Assembly (NCBI GenBank): GCA_951799445.1
Contig: OX637297.1
Location: forward strand, 10,788,001-10,852,000
Length of the DNA: 64,000 bases
Origin: Pseudisothecium myosuroides
Lineage: Eukaryota > Streptophyta > Bryopsida > Hypnales > Lembophyllaceae
Reading direction: 5' to 3'
Shown here: positions 49,063 through 59,296 of the stretch, one piece after another
How positions within the stretch are numbered: position 1 is the stretch's first letter
Layout: every line of letters starts with the position of its first letter
Made by a program: the position numbers and the translations under genes
The notes under the pieces: generated by a model
Told to the model about the DNA's origin: nothing
The model's input: only the letters and a program-made list of their open reading frames with translations
The model's database searches: none

Positions 49063-50134
49063 TCAAGCTAGGTGAAGGCCCTGAAACCAAGGCAGCAAGA
49101 CATCCAGGAGAAACGTGTCCTTTGGACCATGTCCCTTATTCGTCCACGTTTTAGGTAGAACAACGTTCTCAGAGTTGTTGAAAATGTGCTTATTTGGACT
49201 GTCATCCACGATGATTGTATTCTCAGCAGTGAATCTACCCCGGATGCCAGTGAACAGGTTATTAAGATTCTTAAGAAACAACTCCTTCTCTATGCCTGGC
49301 TCCTTGTACGTCAACGGTCTTCCCGTCCTATCTCTGCACTTAAGCGTCTTACAGGAGTCTTGTCCGAGAATTAGTAAAGGCCTATCCAGCCCGTCGAAGA
49401 GATACTTCGCCACTTCTTCGGTGGTGGACTTTTTCATCAAGCTTCACACAGAAATGGATGCTATCCTGCCTAACTGACGTAGGAACTCCGAACATCCTAG
49501 GCAAACGTAAACTAGCTTGGGTCCCACTAAGGCAGGATGGATAGCCGAGTGCGGCTGAACGGCATCGGGGATGCGTTTGGACCAACCCTTAAACTTCAAA
49601 TCTTCACAAACACATAATATCCCATTGAGGTCCAGGACGACGTTGATCCACTTCTCCACCACCCTGGACTTCAATGGAAGATTGACTGCCTCCGAAGTTC
49701 CACCTACATCTCAAGAAGGACCGGATTCCTGCTAGACAATAGACAAATGTGCAGCCAGTTATTACCCTGTACTGGCACATTTGGAACTTCACGCAAAATG
49801 ACGGGGACGCTCATATTCGAGGTGACTAAATCATTCCTAAAAGAAAAATAAAAACAAAAAAAGAATACCCCAGAAGGTTCCAAATGAGCAGCATGATTTA
49901 TACCATCTGCTGTGACGCCTCTATAGTCTCGACGGAAGCGTCCTCTGCGATGACGGCCGGCTCTGGAATGCGAATCTCCAGTAGGTCCGCATCTGAGATG
50001 ACAACGTCATCTGCCATCGGTGTGAGAGATGTGGATAGTCCAGGCTCAAGGACAGCCACGAGGACATTGCTTTCCATGGGATTCGGCTGATCACTTTCCG
50101 CAGGACCAGGCACAGGCTGGGCAGTAGGATTCAC
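49063..50134 (-). pseudogene. FCP1/NIF-like HAD phosphatase, decayed element cargo
   Basis: The main exon (about 49728-49063) carries VVLDLNGILC, the HAD motif I of plant FCP1-like proteins (nucleophile D, second acid replaced by N). It then has LVYVCLGCSEFLRQLG, LILGQDSCKTLKCRDRTGRP, PLTYKE, FLKNLNNLF, and NTIIVDDSPNKHIFN with the DD-x3-K motif, ending LLDVLLPWF. This is the full order of an NLI-interacting-factor domain. An upstream exon (49836-49766, after TTTTAG) gives MSVPVILREVPNVPVQ. An acidic stretch at 49908-50134 may be the first exon. TGA at 49444-49446 replaces the tryptophan usual after the I-S-V segment. Between 49713 and 49680 there is either another TGA or a one-base frameshift. 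FCP1-like enzymes dephosphorylate RNA polymerase II CTD or related phosphoproteins; activity here is not claimed. Confidence 0.85.
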
Positions 50135-50375
50135 AGGTTCAAGAATGGGAGGAGAAACACAATCTACAATATTTGCAGTGCTTGCATGTCAAGAATGTAC
50201 ACAGAAATATTTGTAAGAAAACCGTATATTAGAGCCTCATAAAATGAGATATAAATACATGAATGACCTGAAAAATGTATGAACTCCATGGTTCAGTCCA
50301 CTAGAAGTTCCGTTTTAGCAAAATGATTGTAGTCTCTCCAAAACGACTACAACTACAGACAACCTATGGCAAAAA

Positions 50376-53300
50376 TCAGCTCGAGTCGAGCTAAATTGTA
50401 CAAGTGACATCGAGTGATTATTGAGGAGCACCTGCGCCCAAGTCCTTGCTAGGCACCGCGGGACTCTGCAGATCTAACTGCGCTGGTTGTTCGACCGGTA
50501 GCTGAGGCTCAACACCTCCCGCGACTGGAAGGCTTGGAGTGGCCTGCGCGTCAGCTGATGATGGCGGGGGCGGAGGGGGAATAAGAGGTGGGTGCAAAGG
50601 AAGTGTTGAGACAACAAACTCAGGGAGAACCAGAGGTTCCAATGGAGCCACATTGCTTGATAAGGGAGGCAGGCTTTCAAGCAGCAGCTGCGGCCTCGAC
50701 GTCGGAGGTTCAAATGAGGAGATTGGTCGCGCACCCCTCAAGTGATTGATGATGGAGTCCAGCTTATCGGTGTTGTTTGCAGAGTCCACCAAGATGAATG
50801 TCTGCATTTTGTCCATCCTCGTGTTCTACTGGTAATGGAATTGTAGATTCGCCGCGCGATCCTCCATTTGTCTCCTCTCCAGCTCCGCGAATCTGCACTC
50901 TAAGTATTTGCCCGCTTGGATAACTTCCTTTTCTTTGGTGTGACGGCAGACAAAGGCATGCTTGAGGGCTGCTCCTCTTGCATGTGACCACTCAAGGCCG
51001 ACAACCCCCGATGTTCGGTTGGAGTGGGAGGAACCGGAGTGCTGGTGTCCACCAGAAGTTGCTCGTCTAGAACCTGCTGGACATAGTAGTCCTGCTCGTC
51101 GCCTTCATCGTCTGACAGGACTTCGGGCTCTGTAGCTAGCGCCTTCTCGCGCCGCCCAGTTGAAGGCGAATCCCAAGGTGAGTGCTTCCTCTTCCGAGAT
51201 GATGAAGGAGTTGATTGAGACACCAGAGGCTTCTTGCGCGAAGACGCCGGCACCTTATACCTCCCCTCCAAAAAGTTGGGCCTGTCTAGTTTCATGGCCG
51301 CTAGGGAAATATCATTCCAGAACCCCGTGTCGTTCGTAACTCCAGCTGCCCAGACGTTCACAGAACTCATCTGTACAATAAGAAATTCACACCGGACCTT
51401 AGTTTGGAGAATACACAATAGCTTCAGCTCAATTCGAGCTAAACCCGTTGTTGATTTAGGTCGAGTCGAGCTAATTCCTTCCAGAACAAATCAGATCATC
51501 TAGGAGTCACACTAATCCAAACAGAATGAAACACTACAAATGGATGTGGTACATCAGCTCAATTCGAGCTGATTGAGCTGTAAGGAACTTACCACTACTG
51601 CATAGGTCACTTTTCCTCCTACAAAGACAGAGAATACGCTCATTCCGGGAGAGCAGAACTTCTTCACCACCCACAGATAAAATTCCATGCGAAGCTCCGT
51701 GTTGTAGAGACGGAATTCCAACTCGTTGTACCCCCGGGGCTTATTGAAAGTATCAATGTCCGGAGCCAGAAACAACTCCAGAATGTCGCCTCCCCTCGTA
51801 CATGTCGGACTCGTCAAAAACGTCAACAGCACTTCGTCATGTGACTTCGCCTTGGCGGATGCCATGTCCCCCATCCGCTTGTACTGTGCCGGTATGTAGT
51901 CCGCGAAGGTACACTTGTACTTGTTGAAGACATCGTTGTTCTCAATGAAGGCGATCACTTGCGTCTGCTCCTACATGTCTGCGCATATGAAAAGCCACGC
52001 CAGGACGTCCTCAAATTTCGGCTGCTGCTTCCTTCTCAAAGACAGAATGACGGTGTTGAAGTAAGGAATTGCAATTGTCCCGTCCTTCTTCGAAAGCACC
52101 CCCGGAATGTAGCGGAAGTCGATAACGCCGAGATCGAGATCTCGAGGGCTATCAACTGTCCACGCACCCCTTGGCCACATAGCATGCTGGTCCTTGGCGA
52201 TGCCGTATGGCGCGTAGTGCGCCACTGCCGATGGCGGGACGAAATTCTTTTGTTGACTTAAGAAGACTTTGAAGAGTTCAGCAGCCTGGTCCAAAATTTG
52301 TTTCGTGGACTTGTTCTTCGATTTCTTCTGCTTCACATCGGAGAAGAGGGCCTCCCCGGGCTGTTCCAAGAGTACATTAAGCTTGGCGGAGGTGATGTTG
52401 TACTTCTTCTTAAAGTCCTTCCACTTCTCCGCCACAGGCTCCCCCACCGCGTTTAGCAGACCCAATGTCGGCTCAATCTTATTCAACTCCTTCTTCACGA
52501 ACGCCTTTCGTTTGCGCCTCTCAATCCAATTCTTCGAAGCGTAACAGCTCTCGAGAACTGACGATGCCTGCTTAATCGTCACCTTCGGGTGAGGATACAT
52601 CCTCTTATCACCATTCGTGTACATAATGTAGTTGGCCAGCACAATGAGGTCATTGTTCGTGAGATTTCCAAAGAACTTGAAGAATTCCTTGTTTAGCATC
52701 CCGTTCTCGGTTTTCCAGGACGATCTAACATTGAATTTCTTCAAGGTGTCCGCGTCAATGAGCTCGCCATGCGCAGCACTGGAGATGACCTTGTTCCAAA
52801 GATTGAACACCTCTGCAGGAGCGGTGATGAGCCTAATTTCATTTGTGATGGAGGTGTTGCCTTTTGAGTCCTTGGCTTTGGACTTCTGATGCGATTTCGT
52901 ATCGTCAATCATAGAGAAACTCATTTGCATGGCTTTAGTGAATTCCTGCATCCACAACGGGCAACCAACGTCAGGATCCTTGTTAGCTCGATTCGAGTTG
53001 ATCTGCGACAAGGTAGTGACCGTGCAGTCAACAACTAATTCACAGTAGCAAGCATAGCGTAGTTCAGCTCGACTCAAGTTGAATCACTTACTGTCCATTT
53101 CTTCTTGTTTTCAAATGCAGCTTTAGTGCGCCTCGCATTGCTGACAGCTCCGGCTTTTGTGTCCTCTTTCGGGTTGTGCGGTGATCCCATCTCCTCCCAC
53201 ACATTTCAGGCACCCAATATGTTAGTTGCCCACGACGACTGAATAGCTTGGAAATGGTTGACTCTGTTGAAGTAGGCCGAAATAGAACGAAGTGTCTCAT

Positions 53301-55505
53301 TGTCCTCCATCCATGCAATGTAGCAATTCCAGGTCCTAAAGTCCTTGATTGAGGCTGGGTCAATGTTGAACTTCGAGTCCTCCATTAGCTTGTTGGCCCA
53401 GACATTGTGCTGCCCGTTGATGATGTAGAATTCTCCGTCCTTGATCTCTGTCCACGAGTCTTTCCCTTCCCTTGTTGGCTTCTTCGTCGGCATGATGCAG
53501 AGCGTTTGCCGGTGGCTATGGTCGGGCATATTGCAGAGATAGTGCATCAAGCCCTCAATGATAGTCTATTCCTTGCTTCAAATATTTAGCGATGCTGGAG
53601 CTTGAATCAGCTTGTCAATGGTGAGCTCCTTCTCCATCTTGTAGAGAAACACATCTATGCAGGTCTTCCAGAAATTCTTGTATGCCTCATTGGACTCCTC
53701 GTAGTCCGGGTTCCGGTTTATCTGTAGCAATTCTGGGACTATACTCATGTCCTGGCTTATGTCATCCATAGCAAAGTGCTCTTCAGTTTTCTCAGTTGGG
53801 ACCGCCGCTGATGTGCTAGCCAAATTGCTCTTCGCAAGTGGAACGTTCGGAGTTTTCGTCGGCTGCTTGTTGCGCGTGCCTTGTCGTGATGTCTGTCCTT
53901 GGGTCTGGTTGCCAATAGACACTTGACTGGGCCCTTGGCTTCCGGCGTTCAATGAGACGCTCTTTGCAACCTTGCTCTGACGATCGATTTGGATTTTAGT
54001 TTTCAGGACCGTGAAGTCCTGGAAGAGACCTCTGATTTTCGGGCACAGCCTCTGGCCAGTGAGAGGCTCTCCGTTTGTTTTCTGGAAGCACTTCTTGTTA
54101 ACCTTCTCCTCGAGTTCCTTAATCTCATCCTGGAACGACATTGTTGACAGGGACTCCATGAAGTGGGTTACATGGAAGGGAATCAACTGGGAGTCGAAGT
54201 GCAGCGTGAAGTTGTACTGCTTCTTGGGAGGAAGGTCGTTCTGGGTTGTAATACAATGGACCTTGATGGTGGGGAAGACGTCCTCCACAACGTCTTTTAT
54301 TCTTTCGTCATACGAGAGAGGAAGGTAGGTGTCCATCCCTTTGTACTTCACGGCGAAGCAGATTTGCTCAGAGCATGGGATCATGAGGAGAGTCCAGCTA
54401 TCCACCTTCTCTGGGAACACGAACTCCCAGTACTCTCCATCATTGAGGAAGTCATCTCCTTCCCCATCATCTTCAACTCTCTGGACCTCAAACTTCTTGT
54501 AGTAGTGCGCGAGTTTCTCGACCTGCCTCTCCATTCTGCATCATGACTAGCATTGCTTAGCTTTGAAGACGATGTTAGCTCGACTCGAGCTGAATGTCCA
54601 CCCTTAGAGCGGCCACACATTGTTCCTCATAATTTTCCAGTTTCTTGAATGCTAGACTCCTCGTTCAGCACTTGCTTGTAGCCTGTTGTCCCGTTAGCTC
54701 GAATCGAGCAGACTTCTTTCTAGCTGTCCTACTTATGTCTACCTGTCTGACTGCTTCTTTGTTCGCTTTCACCTGGGCTATCACCTTGCTACGGATTTGG
54801 CCTTTTTTCTGTATCTTTTCTTCTCTCAGAAGATCATCTTTTAAACTCGATTCGAGCTTCCGTGTTCAACTCTTGTTTTGTTTTCATTTTCTTTTCGTTT
54901 CATGTAAGTAAATCAAATCGAGCTGACAGGGTGGGCTCTATTGATTTACCCGCTAATCAAGGTTCATATCCACCTGCTTACTTCTTGTTTAGTCAATTCT
55001 ATGTTTTTTTAAATAGTTTTGTTTCCATTTATCCCTTAACTCAAGTTATCTGTCCTCTTCAGCTCAAATCGAGCTAAATCTCTCTGTATCCCTCCTCGTG
55101 CATTTGTTTGTTTGGCTCTCTTTTTGTTTTGCTTTATGTTCAGCACTCTCGGCACTTTCTCTCCCCTATTTATATTTTTTTAATATTTTATAGTGTTGTA
55201 CTCTCAACTCGATTCAAACTGACTTATTTTGGTTCTCTTATTGTTTATTATTTATAATCTTGTCTTTTTTTAGCTCGAATTGAGCTAAATGGGTGGTTTC
55301 TTATATCTTTGCTACAAATTAGCTCGACTCGAGCTGATTTTCAGGGCGTCCTGGCTTTTATGTGGGCAGTCCTTGTTTAGTTTTATTGTGTCTTCAGGGC
55401 TGCTAACTTGTGTTCTGTGTTTTCATGCCAGGTTTTGTTGATTTTAGCTCGGGTCGAGCTAATTTCATAAATTAGGTTACTGAAATTTAGCTTGGCTCGA
55501 GCTAA
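50376..55505. promoter_or_regulatory. Palindromic-site cluster C (TYAGCTCG-ANT-CGAGCTRA), about 18 sites
   Basis: Sites of 19 nt are at 50376, 51424, 51456, 51554, 52984, 53064, 54575, 54694, 54842, 54908 (weak), 55059, 55204, 55269, 55319, 55444 and 55487 (first bases), with half-sites near 55,036 and 55,508. Near-perfect examples are 54575 (TTAGCTCG-ACT-CGAGCTGA) and 55319 (same). Centres vary (ACT, ATT, AAT, AGT, GGT, GCT) while arms stay. Departures are mainly CG to CA or TG at the core, as expected from methyl-cytosine decay. One lies in intron 53091-53004 and three in intron 51592-51371. Most lie in the 5' leader at 54.57-55.51 kb. Only 52984-53002 overlaps coding, at the first codons of an exon. 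Confidence 0.9.
50418..54534 (-). pseudogene. Large element protein: ParB/DGQHR-like domain plus beta-class DNA-methyltransferase-like C-terminus
   Basis: Exon 54534-53092 starts after an acceptor (GATGCAG) with a 300-residue region that has coiled-coil and Q/T/S-rich parts. It continues with GEFYIINGQHNVWANKLM, recalling the substrate box of ParB/DGQHR domains, and LRSISAYFNRVNHFQ. Donor ACA|GTAAGT joins in phase to 53003. Exon 53003-51593 is lysine-rich, then holds SHDEVLLTFLTSP and FCSPGMSVFSVFVGGKVTYA, which resembles the end of beta-class methyltransferases (target-side segment, then motif I). A DPPY motif was not seen. Exon 51370-50418 continues NVWAAGVTNDTGFWNDI, then disordered sequence with PKKRKLSKR (nuclear signal) and a proline-rich tail. 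In-frame stops: 53578-53580, 53566-53568, 53206-53208, 51971-51973, 50826-50828, plus a frameshift near 50,930. Gene structure is confident; domain names are tentative. Confidence 0.6.
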
Positions 55506-57150
55506 ATGTGCTTCGAGCTACACTCTTTGAAGCAGGGGGGGTCCGGGAACAGGGGTATCGACACAAACCCTACACAAACCCTGCATAGACCCTACAGACT
55601 TGAAGCACAATTAACCCCAACCCTAACCAGACCCTACAAACATTACAAACCAGAACCCCAGCACAATGTGAACAATCCTGAATGTGAATCCTAACCACAA
55701 CTTGCGTAATCCAAGCACATGCCCAAATCCTTTTGTAGGCGAAAATTTAAAATCCAAGCACCACCACTATTACATTCACGTTTTCATTTTGACCTAGAGA
55801 ACTAAACCAGGCTCAAATTCAGAGCTTTCGGTACTAATAGAACCCACAGTCACACAGATCTATGGCATTATCACACATGAGAACTGAAATGCCTTCGAAT
55901 GCAGCCTTTACTTAACCCTCAAGCCCTAGTCACCTACATTCCTTATGAAGCCTACTAACTGCAAGCAATTCCAGCAACATAAAACTGTGGAAACCCTAAG
56001 AACCGTATATTTTTCAACAACAAACTTAGCCAACTGCAAACTCTGGAATTCCAACATCCATTTCCAACGGACAATGACAAACAATCTTGAAGAAGCCAAT
56101 CAAGCAAAGCAGAATTCAAGAGCAATTAACAATTGATGAGAACAAACTCACCGTAAACTCCACGATACTTCTTTCCCCAAGCCGGCTTCACGAGATCCGA
56201 GGTCGGATACAAATCCAGTAGTCGTCACTGCAGGCTACAACCGCAAACAGAAAGTTAGTCATCGCAAAATGGAACCAAAATACACCGCTTCAAATGAGGT
56301 CCTAAACACGGCTCTAAAGTCGTGACTGACAGGGAACTCCCACAATCAGCGAAGCACCACATTCAGGGTAAGAAAACCTCAGCCACACAAAGGCTCACTG
56401 GAACCTGCTGGTGGACTCAATCAGACCCCTCAATTTTACATTTGCAACGTCTGAAAAGCAAAATGAAGAAGATCGTAGTGAACCCTAGAAACACGTCCCC
56501 ACTCATGTAATACATGGTACAACTTACTGAATGCATGCTCAACCTCCCGCCACCACAACCTCCACCCAAAACAAACTCTAATACAAAATAGCAAGTACTG
56601 GAGATAAGAGTAACAGAGGAAACAAGAGGAAAAAAATGAAGATGGGAAGCCCCTCACCAAGCTGTCACCGCGAGGAAGAACCTCCGTCGTCCCACTACAA
56701 CTTCGACGCACAAGTCTATCAACACGAGGAAGAAGCTTCGACGCACCAGGCTGTCACCATGAAGAAAAAGCTCCGTAGTCAGCCGACAAGCACTCGCAAG
56801 TGACAAAAAAAAAACCTACGTTGTCGCACTCGCACTGCAGGTTTCCAGAATGGAACGAAATCCACGCTCCTCAAGAACTTCGGCTTGCGCGCAAACAGGG
56901 AGAAACGACAAGTCAAAACTCAATCTCAAGAACCGCTAAGCACAGACGGGAGAAAATTACGCTGACAAAAGTGAGCGCCAAACCCTAACCACAAATCTAC
57001 AAAACCCTAGCCCTCTCCCGCAGATATCCGGTTGATACCCGCCCGGCCACGATTGAACCCCTACTTGTAATCGATTCTGAATACCCGCCTTCTCCATTGA
57101 TAACCGGCCCTGAACCACACCAAGCCCAAACGTTGCCCTAAACTCTAGTA
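55506..57150 (-). other. Distal 5' leader/promoter region of the ParB/methyltransferase-like gene
   Basis: The region contains scattered CCCTA/AACCCT words near 55,560-55,630, 55,915 and 56,985-57,015, and a short internal repeat with GAGGAAGAA(C/G)CTCCGTCG near 56,670-56,780. A less AT-rich end lies at 56,980-57,130. No protein domain was recognised in the open frames. An upstream non-coding exon is likely but cannot be placed. Confidence 0.35.
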
Positions 57151-59290
57151 CCTTCACCCTACTACACAGAATAGTGAAATTAGGTTGCCCATTACAAATT
57201 TCTTGACAATCTACACTATATAAACATTTATTGTTTCTCTACAAGAATAGATTACTTCGGAATTAAGTATTGTTGTAATTGGGACTGATGAACCTCCATA
57301 TAATATACAAACAAAAAGATTTGTAGAAAGATTTGTTGACTTTAATTTCTTGTAAAGTAATTTTCTGGAAGTACGGCAACCTAATTGTCAAGGCAATTTA
57401 GTTTCACTATTTTGTGTAGTTCATCCTACACGAGCGAGCTAGTTTTTCTTCTTGAAATTGACATTCCATAAATAGGTCAATATTATTATATATAAGTACG
57501 TTGTATCTTTTGAATTAAATATTGATGTAATTATATCATAAAACTGCAGCCACAGAAATTGAAGTATCTACAGTATTCTGTATTTACATCAATAGCTTGG
57601 AAAAGTATATATTTCTTGGTATAAGGCACCCTAATTCTCATGACTTATTGAATCTAATTTAACAATGTATTGTATGGAGCACATTCAAATCCCTAGTAAA
57701 TTTGATAGGGATCCGAATGTCAATCTGTCACCCTTGAACACCTACTTGTTGACCGTGGAAAGTTTGTTTACTGATAATGAGTGACACTATCCACTAATTT
57801 CTTGAAAACAACTAATGCTCATTTATTTGATGTAAAAGTACTTTGCACATTAAACACATTTGGGATAGAATTGCAAGAATACACATTGAATAACAGTATT
57901 GGCCTAAATTTAAAATTGTTTGTCTTCCATAATACATGCAGAAGGAGACCCAATTGGTAATTCCTAGAGTTACTTGTATAGTACCGAGGCGTTCCAATTA
58001 TAAAAACAACCATGAATAACCATTTTTATTATATGTAGTATGTACATGGTATTATTTTTTTTCATTTATAAGAGGAAGCAAAAATAAATTTAATCTATTT
58101 AAAGCGCTGTATTTGAAAGAACTGAAGAACAACAACTCATCAAGTTTGTATGCTTCAGTGTTCAAAATATAATACAGAAGTTGGAAATTATTCATAGATT
58201 GAGTGTAGTTGTAAAAGCACACTATAATCATTGGCTACATTTCTGAATTTAAAAAAAGAGTCTAATAAACAATTGACCTTGTGTTGTATTTCAAAAAATT
58301 TAAGAGCATGAAGTGATAAATTTGATATAGGGTTGTGTAAGGAAAAAATATAGAAGTTCAAAATGATATAAACATTCATGTAGGATTCATGAACGTAGTA
58401 ATATCATGGTCTTTATTTTTTAATTTACAAAAGGAACTTTATTCAATGAGTGACCCTTCACTGTCTATTTTTTACAGCATTTAAGAACAAAAAGTTATAA
58501 ACCTCAAATGGGTACGTAAGAGGATAAAAATATAGGAGTTGCTGCAAATTAATAGATTCACATTTACTTGTATTCATAAACACACTACTTTCATGGTTTC
58601 TATCTTTTAATATATAGAGAGAGAAAGAGAGAAATTTTATATAGAATAGTGTACAAGAAGGCTTAAACTTTATATTTAAAAGTGTAAAAAAAAGAAGCCT
58701 TTTTTTATTTCTCAATTCATAGACTTAGGTTCAAATTACTTAAGTTTTGATAATCTACCATGAAACAATCATTAAATTTTTTATTTTCTTCCGTGGATTG
58801 TACCCCATTTGCACTCCCTCCGTGAATTTAAAAGAAGGTGGAACTCACAAATTCCATACTTTAATGCCCTTCCATTCCAGAAGTTATGGAATTTGTACAA
58901 ACAAAACAAACAGAAGGTCAAAATAAAAGCATGTACATATAGAAATCCATGAAAATCCAAATTTGTGGCCAAAAAACTGTAGGGCAAAATTCATTCCCAA
59001 TTTGCTTTAATTCACATGGACATGAAGTTCTAATGATTGGGTAAAATTTCCTTCAAAATAAAAATAAAGCATTCACATAAACGAATCCATGACAACTCAT
59101 ATTCAAGGCGACTAAAGTATAGGACACATTTCATTCCAAATTTTTTTTTTGCGGCCAGAAGAAGTTCAAATGGATTCAAATGGAAAATATTATATTTCAT
59201 AGCATAAGAGTTTTCATATTTCATGTTTAATGGCTCTAGAAATTTTAGTTATTCAACCTACAGCAGTGGATGTCTTTACTTAGCGGTATT
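57151..59290. other. AT-rich gene-free stretch
   Basis: No gene or organised repeat was recognised. A short purine run (GAGAGAGAAAGAGAGAAA) lies near 58,617. Confidence 0.45.
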
Positions 59291-59296
59291 TTTTTT

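Larger units (their letters stand above)
47982..57150 (-). mobile_element. Inferred multi-gene element with TYAGCTCG palindromes
   Basis: Three minus-strand genes (unknown 210-codon exon, FCP1-like phosphatase, ParB/methyltransferase-like protein) are tied together by about twenty copies of one palindrome type in their introns and leader. No terminal inverted repeat or target duplication was found. The limits are therefore the outermost supported parts, and the adjacent DUF7869-type block has different palindrome arms and is taken as separate. Confidence 0.45.

Noticed and set aside
7831..53580. A variant genetic code with TGA, TAG or TAA read as sense
   Set aside because: All three stop codons appear inside frames, frameshifts coexist with them, and each is explained by a C to T change in silenced elements.
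43917..53580. U-to-C RNA editing restoring stop codons, as in hornwort organelles
   Set aside because: Known editing of this type is organellar. These genes are nuclear transposon-like, have spliceosomal introns, and also contain frameshifts that editing cannot repair.
42957..54534. One single element spanning the DUF7869-type gene and the ParB/methyltransferase-like block
   Set aside because: Gene order and strand would allow it, but the palindrome arms change sharply between 46.7 and 48.7 kb and a telomere-like tract lies between, so two elements are more likely.
48730..55505. The palindromes as true parS sites bound by ParB
   Set aside because: The sequence and length differ from parS and no ParB-type helix-turn-helix was recognised. 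Kept only as a hypothesis of element-protein binding.
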